From positions 6,108,001-6,172,000 of the forward strand of contig CP114484.1 of NCBI GenBank assembly GCA_027186245.1: 64,000 nucleotides of DNA. The letters are read 5' to 3'. Each line of letters begins with the position of its first letter. Within the stretch, counting starts at the first letter, position 1. The notes beneath the pieces were generated by a model that worked only from the letters and a program-made list of their open reading frames with translations, was not told the DNA's origin and ran no database searches. Origin of the DNA: Coriaria nepalensis. Its lineage: Eukaryota; Streptophyta; Magnoliopsida; Cucurbitales; Coriariaceae. Below are positions 1-11,824 of this stretch, piece by piece. A program made the translations under genes and the position numbers.

Positions 1-180
1 TATGAAGTCTTCATCAATCCCTGTGGGTTTTAAAATATGCGATGTTGTTGGCCATTCTTAAGGTTTCCTTTTGTGATCCTATTGATGTACTGTGTATCTT
101 TGTAGTTGATGTTCCTTTCTATTTTTAATTTTAACCTTTGCCTACGGCATTATTTCCTTATTATGTCTTTTAAATTGTAG

Positions 181-3100
181 GAGATGCTTAAGGAACGGGG
201 AGTAGCACCATTTTCAAAGTGGGAGAAAGAACTGCCAAAGATACTATTCGACCCAAGATTTAAGGTTTGTTGATTATGAATTACTTTCTTCAGGAATTAG
301 GGGCATTTGCTACCACTGGAACTCCTAGAAACAGGTTTTTATTGTTTTATTTTTTGTCCCTCTTTTTCCATATATGTTCTCCCCTCTGAAGGGTCAAATA
401 GTTTGTATTAATGGGTCAAATAGTATGTATTAACTGGTCTCACCACATATTGCATTTCCACTAGGCAGACAGCCACTAACGATTGTTGGATTGTTAAGTG
501 TTGAAAAACAATGATAAAATCTACGGTTAAACTCAAAGCTAAAGGCTCAACTTAAACTTCAACAAGTATTCTTCGTGGAGTGCAGTCAAGAATAGCTGGG
601 TGTGGGATTGGTATGTTTGGAAAAAACAAAAGAAATGATAAAATCTAAGGTTGTTAAACTCAAAGCTAAAGACTCAACTTGAACTTTTTCAAGTATTCTT
701 CATGGAGTCCAGTCATCTAGAAGTCTCACCTCAGTTGGACGCTCCACAAAGCATGTCAAATAGGAAAGCGCTTTTAGTTTTCAAAATTGGGACTGTTGAA
801 AAGAAAAGCATTATAGTTTATTCTTTCATTGTGTGCGAAATTGTTCTTGATATCTAGATTTTCATTTGGATTCATTTTCATCTTCAACAATCAGGCATAT
901 ATGGGTTGGATATGAACAGTGCATGGTGGTTCTCTTTGTCACTAGGGAGATGCTTGTCTTTGAAGGTGAAGTTTTCTAGTGAGTGAAAATGTTAGGGGTG
1001 AGCGATTGACAGTGTAAGTGCCAGGGTGTTGGTTTATAAGTTGATACAATTAGGTTATTTATGGGTACAACTGTTAATAAATCGAGCATCTACCTCAATG
1101 TCCATAGCAATTACTCATTGTGAAGCTGGTGGCTTTAAGTGCAGAAGTTTTCTGTGCGGTAAGAATTTAGCTGGTCCTAGAACATTCGTGAGCTTGCAGT
1201 TTTCTTATGTTCCTACCTTCCATTTAGAGTCCACACTTGCTGATTTTAGTCTGATCTATTTACTTGGCAAATGATTTGAAGTTCATAGATGTAGGAGGCT
1301 CCTGGGGATACACTGCACAATATGTGGGCTCTCTTATGTATTTTATATGTAAATGTTCTCTCTTGTTCCAGGCCATTCCAAGTTATTCTGCCAGGAGGTC
1401 CTTATTTGAACACTATGTAAAGACACGGGCTGAGGAGGAACGCAAGGAAAAACGAGCTGCTCAAAAGGCTGCAGTTGAGGGATTCAAGAAGTTGTTGGAT
1501 GAAGCATCACCGGTAGTACATATTTCTCTTTAGCTTGAAGTATTATTGTGGTTGGTCTGATGTTTCTCAAAATAATATGGCTTGAGAACTGCTGTGCCTC
1601 TAACCAGCTTTACAATTTTCAGGATATTGATCTGAAAACAGACTATCAAACTTTCAGAAAAAAATGGGGGAGTGATCCACGATTTGAGGCTCTGGACCGC
1701 AAAGATCGAGAGCATTTATTAAATGAAAGGTACTTGATGAGGAAGATATAGCTTGATTTTTGGTGTTGTACATCTCATCTTGGGTTAACAAGGTAGTAGG
1801 CTGTGGTGATCAGATTGTTATATTCACTTTGACTCTGATTTCAATACCAACATTACGTCTTAAAATTTTTCTGCTTCATCTTTAGGGTGTTTTCCTTAAA
1901 AAAGGCTGCTAAAGAAAAGACTTTGGCTGTACGTGCTGCTGCTACCGCTGGATTCAAGTCCATGCTTCGAGAGAAAGGAGATATTACTGTCAATTCTCGT
2001 TGGTCCAGGGTAAGTAGAAAGCTTGGGATGGGTGATCTGATGTGTTTCTGTGCTCTAGAGTCTGCAAGGACTATTTTCTACAGTTTGCATTTTATATTAC
2101 CATCATTCTGTTATTTTTTTAAATTTTTTAATTTTTGCAAAATGAGTTTGAAGGACTTTTCATAAATGTTTAAAGTTCCTGAATATGTCTCTTAAGCTTG
2201 TTTTTGTTTCCAAGACATGGTGCCCTCTTGTTATGTGACCACCAAAATAAACCTAATGAATTGTCACTTTCAAGAATTTAATGGATTCATATGGTCAGCA
2301 GCAGTGCTAAAAGTAAATCAAGCACTTGGAGGTTGCATAAGATGGCTCTTCTCAGTTGGGATCTTATGTATTTTTCTATGGTTGCTGTAGGTAAAAGACA
2401 GTTTGAGGGATGACCCAAGATACAAATCTGTTAAGCATGAGGATAGGGAAGTCTTCTTCAATGAGTTTTTATCTGAACTAAAGGCTGCTGGAGAAGAAGC
2501 ACAGCGAGAAACAAAAGCTAAAAGGGATGAGGAGGTAGAGACATTTGTAAGTCTCCCTGTACCGTCTTTTTATATGGCTTTCTAAATTGTGGGTCATATG
2601 GGAAAGATTGTACTGCTAGATATGTGAAAAGTTATCATGCTATTGATGGTGGTTGCTTTTGCATTTATGAATCTCCCGTTTCAAATAGCTTTTCAAATTG
2701 CTTAATGTTGAAAAGCTTGATAAATTGCTACATGAGAAATTTTATCTACATATGACTTTTGATAAGCTTCTTTGAAGGTAAATCATTTGCAACTAAGTAA
2801 GACAATGCGAGGTTGAATGAATAGGTTTTTGAGATGTCCGTCACCTGCAAAAATCTGGAATGGCTTAAGGAATAAGATAATTTTGGCCTCTTATTTCTTA
2901 CTTTAGGAGAAGTTAAAGGAAAGGGAGCGGGAAATGCATAAAAGGAAGGAAAGAGAAGAACAAGAAATGGAAAGGGTACGATTAAAAGTTCGTAGAAAGG
3001 AGGCAGTTGTGACTTTTCAAGCTCTGCTTGTTGAAACGATCAAAGACCCTCAGGTATAGTCCTCTGGTCATTGATTAGATTCTGGTTGGTGATAATAAAT

Positions 3101-3845
3101 TGGGACTAATTATACCCGAGTTATTGGCTAATTCAGGTCACCATGCCCAATAGATTTTTCACTTGGTTGCTCCTACACTAATTAGATTTTTACCATTTGC
3201 TTCTATGAATGTACTTTAGGCTTCATGGGCAGAGTCAAAGCCTAAACTGGACAAGGATCCTCAAGGGCGTGCAGCCAACCCTGAGCTGGATCCATCAGAC
3301 ACAGATAAGCTATTCCGGGAACATGTTAAGATGCTTCAAGAGGTAATTAATTCTATTTAAGTTTTAACACGTAGCGAAGTTGTGTGCAATGTACTCTTAA
3401 AGGTCTTGTTGAATGCATTGTGGTTAATAAACCATGTCGTCTTTGCACCATTCTAGTATATCAGATCTGATTTATTGATTAGCTGGTATGCTGTGAATAA
3501 CTATACACCTATTCTGTTATTCTATTTTTGTAGCGTTGTGCACATGAATTCAGGGCACTATTATCCGAGATCTTGACAGCAGAAGCAGCTAGCCAAGCAA
3601 CAGAAGATGGAAAAACTGTTTTCAATTCATGGTCAATGGCCAAAAGGCTCTTAAAACCAGACCCTAGGTATAACAAGATGCCGCGAAAGGAAAGGGAGTC
3701 CATGTGGCACAGATGTGCGGAGGATATGTTGCGGAAGCTAAAGTCGGATGAACAATGGGAGAAGGATAAATATGACTTAAAAGCTAGAGCTTCTGCTGAT
3801 CCTGGGAGGCTATCATCTGGACAGAGGGCCCATGATCGAAGATAG
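181..3845 (+). CDS. PRP40C: Pre-mRNA-processing protein 40C-like (FF-domain splicing/transcription factor), 3' part
   Basis: The upstream part of the gene is outside the window. Exons that keep frame across GT-AG junctions are 181-264, 1372-1512, 1623-1729, 1886-2009, 2391-2534, 2907-3053, 3220-3342 and 3534-3845, giving about 393 residues. The product is a series of FF-type helical repeats separated by highly charged coiled-coil linkers. Cores visible include [24 protein letters not shown] with [22 protein letters not shown] with [10 protein letters not shown], and HEFRALLSE with [11 protein letters not shown]. Each is followed by a DPRY/DPRF-like loop and a helix containing R-[ED]-x-x-[FW]. 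This layout, and the absence of WW domains in the visible part (they would be N-terminal), matches plant PRP40C / TCERG1 (CA150). Members of that family bind the phosphorylated RNA polymerase II C-terminal domain and splicing factors in the nucleus. The donor of exon 5 is ambiguous (GT at 2535 or 2547, same phase). The stop is TAG at 3843-3845, and an AATAAA lies about 50 bp downstream. The family call is strong; the orthologue label is inferred. Confidence 0.9.
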
Positions 3846-4400
3846 TTGTATGTCTTTCGTTTATTCGTAGGATATATTTTCTTTCTTCAGCCAAATAAAG
3901 AAAAGATATTTATTTAATGTTTTTACTACTTTTGACGTAGCAAGGGATAAGCTCTACACTTTTGTACTGATTGTGAATTGCTGTAATTTATTCAATCTAC
4001 AAACTTAAACTTATCATCAACGGAGAAACAGTTGCTTAAGATGTCCTCTTATGTTATCCGAGGATTGCCCACCCGCTCTTACAGTTTGACAAGAATTGGC
4101 CATTTCTTGTCTCCATTTTATGTACTGTTTTACATGAACAATATGTGCTTGACTAAGTCAACTTTCACCCAAAGAAAATATATAAATAAATAAATATGAG
4201 CTCGACACCCGAGTCAGCAGTATGTTAATGTTGACGGCTCTGCTAGGACTGATTGATGAATTGAAGGGGCTTCTTGTTTGCTATTATTTCATTGTTTCGG
4301 CGGATCTCAATCAAAATGACCAATGAAAACCATTCTAGTAAATCTTGAAAATTTTTTACTTGTATTATATGATTTAAGTTGGCGTGATATTTATTTTCTA
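3846..4400. other. 3' flank of the PRP40C-like gene, no gene seen
   Basis: This stretch holds the presumed 3' UTR, with an AATAAA near 3893, followed by AT-rich sequence. I see no coding frame of note, no repeat and no RNA gene. A pyrimidine-rich stretch ending in AG at about 4407 looks like a splice acceptor leading into the exon-like piece that follows. Confidence 0.4.
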
Positions 4401-4407
4401 ATGCAGC

Positions 4408-4696
4408 ACTGAATGTCGAGGTTTGGGGGGCACTCTTGCTTCTACTATGAATGTCCGTCATTACAAAGGTAAAGAGAAGTTCCATTACTCTACAAATTAT
4501 CAGCCAAATCGCCCTAAAAAAGCATCAACATTTCTCATCCAGGGGACTCGACTCAGACATTGCTCCATCGACTCCTTTCGTGTTTACCTCTATAGGTGGC
4601 AAGGGCAGAGGGAGGGGACGACAAGCATTGCCTGCTCTTAATTTTTGTCGGCCTTCAACTTTCAAACAGCGGTGGATTCAACCAAGTTCAGCCTAA
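4408..4696 (+). pseudogene. Exon-like orphan fragment ending in an RG-rich run
   Basis: A splice-acceptor-like sequence at about 4390-4407 is followed by sequence of higher GC content than its surroundings. One frame (4451-4696) reads through serine/threonine-rich residues to GGKGRGRGR near 4600-4630. Another frame is broken by stops. It has no start region and no downstream exons, and a hAT-like repeat begins at 4667, so this is most likely a leftover of a truncated nuclear gene. I do not recognise the product. RG-rich tails are common in RNA-binding and organellar ribosomal proteins, but that is not enough for a call. Confidence 0.25.
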
Positions 4697-4902
4697 AAGA
4701 GATCAAGTAAAAATGGAGTTTTTACTAATAAAGTTAGAATAACTTAGTTGTCTAAGATATCAAATTTAAGTTTTAATTCTAAGTGAGAAAATGTGAGTTA
4801 AAATCCCACTTTTGTCAATATTTTTTTTTTTATATCCAATAAATCTATTTTAATTTCCCCTCTACAATAATAAATTTCAAATAAACATAATCTCAATACC
4901 CC

Positions 4903-4957
<55 letters not shown>

Positions 4958-5248
4958 CATGTAATAAAATATAAATAAACATTGCTTGATCTAAATTTGA
5001 GTAATCACTATTTTCACCATCCGCCTTTACTTCCCTTTAACTAAATGCAATAATCATAATGATACTTAGATAGTTTGTCTTAAGTATTTATGGTACACTT
5101 ATTATTTTTTGAAGTTTTTCAGTATTTTATGATGTAATCGATCAAAGTTTAATTTATAATTAATTTTCTTTCATTTAACGAGTATTATTTATAATTATTA
5201 TAAATTGAAATTTGTCTATACTCACTTTCGCTTCTGATTCTGCCACTG
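4667..5248. mobile_element. Candidate hAT-like non-autonomous element (MITE), about 580 bp
   Basis: The left end reads CAGCGGTGGATTCA and the reverse complement of the right end reads CAGTGGCAGAATCA, giving imperfect terminal inverted repeats of the CAGnGGnGGA type seen in many plant hAT elements. The 8-bp flanks (CTTTCAAA on the left, TTTCTAAA on the right) are only partly alike, so the target duplication is weak. The interior is AT-rich, non-coding and contains a TA microsatellite. Confidence 0.35.
4906..4955. repeat. (TA)n microsatellite
   Basis: About 25 uninterrupted TA dinucleotides lie inside the candidate MITE. Similar but shorter TA tracts occur near 14406, 17508, 21969, 23446, 37083 and 41418. 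Confidence 0.95.
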
Positions 5249-5256
5249 TTTCTAAA

Positions 5257-6570
5257 GTCTTTTAAATTAATAGGTTAAAGACTTATAAATGATATGATAT
5301 AAATCATACTAATTAAATTTGTGTATGAAATAATATTCTTTATTGAGTATTACTATAAGCAAGAGTCATTTCTGCAGAAGATTGTTTTTAATTTATAAAT
5401 TAAGACATGACTAAAGCAAAACTCTAAACTGACTTAAAATAAAAATAAAAAACCTAGACCTAATATACCAAACACACTAGGAAGATAACTCGAAACTTAG
5501 AGCGGTTTGGGATTAAACTGATAAGTAAATAAAGAAGAGAAAAATTAAATACCAAAACTAGAGTTTAAATAATGGAAACTAATAGTAAAAATATGGTTAA
5601 ATAATCATTCGCCACCACTAAATATGAGATGCAACCAATTAATTAAAATCATCTTTTACTTTCTTTCAAATTTAATAACTATAAAATAATCACAAATTCG
5701 ATTATTTCGATCTTTTCTTACTTATTTGTTAAGTACAACATGCTCTTTACCTTCTTTTCATTAAAGGACCTAAAATAATCTCTTTAAATTTAATTCAATG
5801 AAAGCAAACATATAAGCTGAGTTTATTTATCTTAAGATATACCTTATGTGTAATCAAATGAAAATATCTCATAATCACTAAAAATATTATGCCACTTTTG
5901 TTTAGAAAATTCGGACAAAATGAATCAAAACCTAAAACGAATAATAAATCACCATCATATTCATCTAGTTATACACTCTAATAAATATGATAATAGTTTA
6001 TAACTATAAGAAGCAGCGCATAACAAATTCTAAAGAAATGTGTATATTGTATATTGAAATCTAAGAGTTTTTTTTTCTTGGGAAACCATTTTTTATATTG
6101 AAATCTTTCAATTAATGTAAGATCTTATTTAGCCAAATAATATTTTTTATAGTTTATTTATAATTTTAATTATTAATGGTACTAACTTCTAATTTACTAA
6201 ATAATAATTATTAAAAATGATTATTTATTTATTTATTTTATAATATGTAGTAAAATAATTTATTTATTTTAATGATACTAACTTTTAATGCATTAACAAT
6301 CTAATTTTTTGAATCAGACTCAATTATTACTTACTTCATAGACTATCAATTATGATACTTGATGGGTCGAAGGCTTGATCTACCTGTCAAATAAACTAGA
6401 AGTTATGATACTCGAAATGTCGAATGCCCATCTACTCATAACTTCTTGTTTACTTGACGGGTTGAAGGCTCTATCGACTCGTCGACTATCATAACTTTTA
6501 GTTTACTTCAATCCATCGAGTATCATAACTGTTACTGTGCTAACCTATGTGGCTATGAAGTTAGTAATGA
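5257..6570. other. AT-rich intergenic stretch
   Basis: There is no frame longer than chance, no recognisable domain and no strong repeat. From about 6360 to 6530 a short motif (GATAC-TTGA-GGGTCGAAGGC-like) recurs three or four times in both orientations, which may be the degenerate subterminal part of a transposon. Confidence 0.35.
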
Positions 6571-6629
6571 TTGAGTCTGATTTATGAATGTCTGATTCAA
6601 AGAAATGAGATTGTTAAGGAAACGGGTCT

Positions 6630-6788
6630 ACAGATTGGGCACGGCACAGCACGAGCTCACTGGCCGACAGAATACGTTTATAATTCGTTATTGTATCTAT
6701 GTTGTATTGTACCTTTATTTTTAGGCACGAGCATAAACACGGATACGGCACGAGCTAATCTATACCGACACGAGTTGCCACCTCTACT
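6630..6788. mobile_element. Possible hAT terminal region
   Basis: The motif GGCACG/CACGAG recurs at least five times, and the segment ends in GAGTTGCCACCTCTA. Its reverse complement, TAGAGGTGGCAACTC, resembles the TAGAGGTGGCAAA terminus common in plant hAT elements. The opposite end was not found, so only one terminus is proposed. Confidence 0.3.
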
Positions 6789-7369
6789 CCTCGTATGCTG
6801 ATTTCTGCGACTACCTCCCTTCTTTTTGCGTTGATCAATTTCAATTTATATATTTGCACCACCGACTTGTAATTATCAATCCCTCAATGGGCAGCTTCCT
6901 TTTCTTTATTTTTCACGTTTCTTCTTTGATTGGACTTTTCTTCTTCTCTCGCCCATTTTCTATGGGATTTGCTCCTACATTCATCCCATTCTTCTTCCTT
7001 TTATAATCCCGTACTGTACAAAGAGCAAGTATTTGGGATTACAAGAAAATGATCTCATCTTGCATTTAAGCCTCCTAATTTTGTTTTATTGTGTCCTTCG
7101 AGTATTCTTTTCCACTTTATCCACTTTTAATTTCTTTTTATACTTCTTTCCCAAAACTCCTACAAACATAAAATAAGCTAATAACGACAAAAGAAGTACA
7201 AAAACTAATAAAATTATGAGAAAAAATAATATAAAAATAATACTAATTAAATACTTATCAATAAATTTCTTAAATTTTAGTTTTTTTACATGTCTAAAAA
7301 TTAACAAAAAAAAAAGAATGCATATAGATTTTAGTCTAAATTAGCAGCTATAGATAAAAAGAATGCATA
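6789..7369. other. Intergenic stretch, no gene seen
   Basis: The sequence is pyrimidine-rich and then A-rich. One minus-strand frame at 7086-7307 is a low-complexity lysine/leucine run without domain similarity and is not called. Confidence 0.3.
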
Positions 7370-8930
7370 CAAATTTTAGCATGGCAATAGGAGAGAAAGT
7401 TTCTTCATAATCGACTTCTTCCCTTTGAGTATTGCTCGTTGCCACAAGTTGTGCATTGAAAGTCTCTACTTTCCCATTTACGCTTTTTTTTTTCTTGAAG
7501 ATCTATTTACATCCAATAAGCCTGATATCTTTAGGTGGATCTACAAGTTTCTAGACAGAATTGGAATACATAGATTCCATTTCTTGGTTCATTGCATCTT
7601 GTCATTCATCCTAGTAAGTATCATCCATTGGTTTCTTAAGGTTCAATGGATCATCCTGGTTTATGTCTGACACTAGAACTTGTGCCTCATGTTCATAGCG
7701 AATGGTTTTGTCTCACAATCCTACCACTATGACGAGTTACCAGTGTGTTCTAACTAGGATTGATGGTCTCGTGATGTTGTCGTTCATCATATGGTGATTG
7801 AGATAGTCTGATATGATTAGAATTCAATTCCTCTAGTACTACCTTACTACGAGGTTTATAGTTTATCATATAGTCATGTTCGAGAAAAGTTGCATTTATC
7901 GATACAAACACTTTTTTCTCATTGTGACTGTAGAAGTAACCTCCTCTTATGTTGGAAGTGTTGCCAATGAATATGCAAACTTCAGATCGCGAGTCCAACT
8001 TCCCAATATTTGATTTCAACATGTGTGATGGACACCCCCATATGCAAAAATGGCATTAACTATGTTTAGTTCCATTCCACAACTCTAGAGGTGCCTTTTG
8101 TATAGACTTAGATGGAACTACATATAAAATATATATCACGGTTTGAAGTGCATATCCCCAAAATATGAGTGGTACGGATGAGTAGCTTAACATTAAACTA
8201 ACCATATCCAATAAGATTTTGTTTCTCCTTTTCTATTGTGGTGTTCCAGGTGTTGTGAGTTAGGATAGAATTTTATGCTCCAGCAAATGATCCTTGAACT
8301 CAAAATCAAGGCATTCATCTCATCAATCTGATCGAAATATTTTAAGTGACCTTCCTAATTGCTTTTCAGCTTCTGCTCGAAATTCCTTGAACTTTCTAGA
8401 AGTTTCAGATTTCCTTTGCATTAGGTATATGTATCCATATTTAGAATAATCATCAATGAAGGTGATGAAATATTCATGATCACCTCTTGCTTGTACATTT
8501 ATAGGACTACAGACGTTACTATGTACTAACTTAAGAGATTCTTTAGCTTTTTTGCCCCTTTGCTGAGAAAAGTCTCTAAGTCATCTTTCCTTCTAGACAG
8601 AATTCACAAATAGGAAGAGTGTCAACAGATAGCTTTCTAAAAGGACCATCCTTTACTAACATGTTTATCTTATCAAGATTGATATGTCATAACCTAAGAT
8701 GTCAAAGATACATATCATCACTTTGAAAAACGTTTTGTCGTTTGTTTTATTTAGGATTTGCTATTTTAAATAATTCTGAATTATTTAACGATCTCTCATT
8801 TAGTCTAAGTAGATATAATCCATTAGTTTATTTTGCATAACAAATATTGAAACTTTTCTTTGAAATAATAAACTCATTATTACTAAAAGAAATATCAAAA
8901 TTTTGTTCATGCAACATAGAAAAAGAAATC
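7370..8930 (-). pseudogene. Degenerate Ty1-copia pol: GAG-pre-integrase, integrase, start of reverse transcriptase
   Basis: Read from high to low coordinates, the minus strand gives a near-collinear copia polyprotein with stops and small frame breaks. Around 8720-8560 lie an LRLGHIN-like segment (its Trp/Gly positions now stops) and CEFCLEGKMT, typical of the GAG-pre-integrase zinc region. At 8022-7750 is a frame with SRSEVCIFIGNTSNIRGG, FVSINATFLEHDY and KPRSKVVLEEL, the linker between integrase and reverse transcriptase. At about 7580-7380 come MYSNSV-KLVDPPKDIR and EEVDYEETFS, the start of the copia reverse transcriptase domain. The RT core, RNase H and gag are missing. The protein could not be made from this copy. 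Confidence 0.85.
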
Positions 8931-8944
8931 AAATTTAATTAATT

Positions 8945-9990
8945 AATTAACATAAATTATCTCATAATTATAAATTTACCCCATAAAATTATTTTCTTGT
9001 AAATAAGTCATTCTTACCCTATACAGTGTTTTATTTTATTAGTCTCAATATTATTTCACTTATGGGATCGCACTCTTACAATTATAGAACAAATTACTAA
9101 GCAATTTCTAGTAGTCTATTGATATTATCATTACATGCAATCTAATCTTCCAATAATTAATTCATAATTAGAGCTAGTCAAAATTACTGTTTTACCTCTC
9201 TAATTATGTCTTTATCCTTAAGTACTATTAATCCACTAGTGAACGGTCAATTTATAACTTGATTATAAATTTGAGCTCAAAACCATTCAATTCTAGAATT
9301 AACCCTCAAGAGAACCAATATACAATCTTCTATAAAGAATGCTTGGTCTGTAAATCACGTTCTCAACTACTTATCCCAATGAATCTCCAATACAAAGTAT
9401 TTAGCCTGTTTTACAAATAAACTGTGACGAGTTAATCAAAAGATCAAGTTGACATAAATAGAAGTTCATGAATACTCAGAATTTATATTGATCTGCATAT
9501 GATCATCTATTGGTATGAATAAAATTATTTATGGCAAACAATATTTTAATAAAGAATTAATTCATATCGAATTATGTCATATATAATCCAATTATATAAA
9601 ATATCTCTACTAAAATATCTATCTACATTAATGATCCGGATCTAGATCACTCGCATTCATAATGCTAGTGAACCGTACTAGAACCATTAATTAAAGATTT
9701 TGTACTTTAATATGTTACGGATAATTTAATTCATTATCTATAATCTTAATCATCTCGTACCAATACACGATTATAGTTATATAAATGAATATAGAATTTT
9801 TTGATATTTATATATATTATTTAATAATAATATATTCAAAATAATTATATAAAAAAATGTCACTTTTATTAATTTCATTTAAAACAATATTCATCACATT
9901 CTTTCAAGACACCATGCCTAATACATATTACATAAGAAATATATGCCCTTTCGGATCATAACCTAATTAGCTTGATGACGTACACTTTCA
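8945..9990 (-). repeat. LTR-derived segment of the copia relic
   Basis: On the minus strand this begins at about 9988 with TTGAAAGTGTACGTCATCAAG. That is nearly the same start as at 43621 (minus) and 49285 (plus). Its inner part (about 9100-9058) is the reverse complement of 54084-54125, sharing ATAGAACAAATTACT and CTCTTACAATTATAG. It is joined directly to the pol fragment at about 8930 with no gag between, implying an internal deletion. No intact TG...CA pair or target duplication was found. Confidence 0.55.
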
Positions 9991-11820
9991 ACTAGGAATC
10001 CTATGTTCAACCTGCAACAAACATCCTAGGTCCACCAATAATAACTTAGCCCACTATGGAATTATTATTGCATTATTGTTGTAATCCCAAAATTATATTT
10101 CGATCTCCTTTTGCGAAATGCTTATTATCTCCTCAGACTAAGATATCCAATGTTCATCAACTATATAAACTATTGGCAGTTATATTAATTAATATCTATA
10201 TTCTTGAATCGTACACTTAAATTATGTCAGGTTGGATAATTAAATCACCTGCAAGACAAAACTATGAGTTTTCTCAAAATGACATTATCAATTCGAGTTT
10301 CCCTCCATGCACTTAATGTCATTTCCCAATTTATTGAGGTGATTGATCCAAAAAGAAATCTAACTCTTTAATGAATCAAAACAATAATCATTGCATAGAT
10401 GTATCTATTATTATCTCGATATTAAGAGTATAAGCATTCGTAACAACACACGTGTTTATTTTCTCATGTAGTAAGTACATAGAAAATAACCTCATGTGGT
10501 CCTGTTCAATACACACGAAGTGCACTAGTGTAACATTATAGTCAAGATAAATTATTACCATATAACATTACAACCCTACCAATGGTTTGTCTAAATCCAT
10601 CTAAGGTTGTGAACATCTACTTGATTATATTTTAAAGGAACTAATAATATATTATCCGTGTGTAATCTCTGTACGCTATATCTATATAAGTGTGGAAAAT
10701 TCTAAAAAAGTCTAGAAGATTCTATAAGATTCCATTTAGCCTCCAAAATTCTCCTCACTTTTCCTACATATTGGTTAAGCCCGGTGTCATCGCAATCGTG
10801 CAGTCCGTCACATAAGGCTCGTAGAAATTTGGGCAAGGAAATGTTAGACTCGCGTAGTTCTTTATCCTTGTTCTTTGTTTCTTGGTTAGCTTTTGGCACT
10901 CATTTCTTGGGTTTTCATTTATAAAAAGCACCATGAGAACATAATAAATCCAACTTTGACAGAGGAAGTGAAGGGCATAAAACCAACATCTTATACTTCA
11001 CGCGTCAAAAAGAAGTCAAAAGTTGGACTTTTGATAATAATAAATTATATGCCAGTTGAACTTGATCAACAACTAATCAAGTTCAGTTAATAATATCTTT
11101 CTGACTAATAACAAAAATATTTGGCAAAAAGAAAAAAAAAAAAAAAACCAAAAACAAAAGGTTGGCCAGGCTCTAGCAACAAAAAAGTAATCCTTGTCAA
11201 GAAACAGTTTTTCATACTTATATATACAAAAATCAATATTTTCAACCACCAATCATATTTTACAACAATGAACATTTGAAAAGTACACCAAATGATTTTT
11301 TCTTTCTCAACTTTAAAAATAATATTGTATAATCAGTAGGGAAAACATTTTAAAAAAACTGAAAAATAAAATTATTGCCAATCTGGATTTTGGCAAACTC
11401 CTATACGTGCAAAGTTACGCTTATTACTTCTACGTACAACTACCTACAAATGGAGAACAAAAATCATACTCAGATCTTTGAAGTAAAAGTTCAATTCTAT
11501 CGGGAAATAGAGACCTTCTTAAGATGATAAAAGAGAACTGTTGGTGAAACAAATCTATCTTAGTGCCACTTAGGCTAGCCACTCATGACTTGTTCTGGGC
11601 TAACAAGAGCACCCACTATTTCCATGTCATTACTTTCACTTAAAACTTCTTTCATCTCAAGGACAATTACCCAGTTTTACATCCATTCCTAGAATCGTAG
11701 CACCATGCTTCCTCTCCAGAATTTTACAAAGCTGCCTCAAATTTCTACTTTGTATTTTAAAATTAAGCCCAAAAATAAATTAAGAAAAAAACCTAAGAAA
11801 CTGAGTCACCGCGACCATAT
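9991..11820. other. Intergenic stretch, probable decayed repeat DNA
   Basis: No coding frame is recognisable. The region is AT-rich, with copia-like low-complexity sequence to about 10600. At 10690-10735 a cluster of TCTAGAAGATTCTA-like heat-shock-element-type trimers is visible. The 3' part (11100-11800) is the downstream flank of the mitochondrial carrier gene and includes an A-run at about 11130. Confidence 0.35.
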
Positions 11821-11824
11821 TGTG

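Noticed and set aside
7086..7307. Hydrophobic minus-strand frame as a membrane protein
   Set aside because: The frame is a translation of A/T-rich low-complexity DNA, with no family resemblance or gene structure.
10702..10899. Minus-strand frame as a small gene
   Set aside because: It has no domain and no upstream context, and the region is repeat-like; a 65-codon frame is expected by chance.
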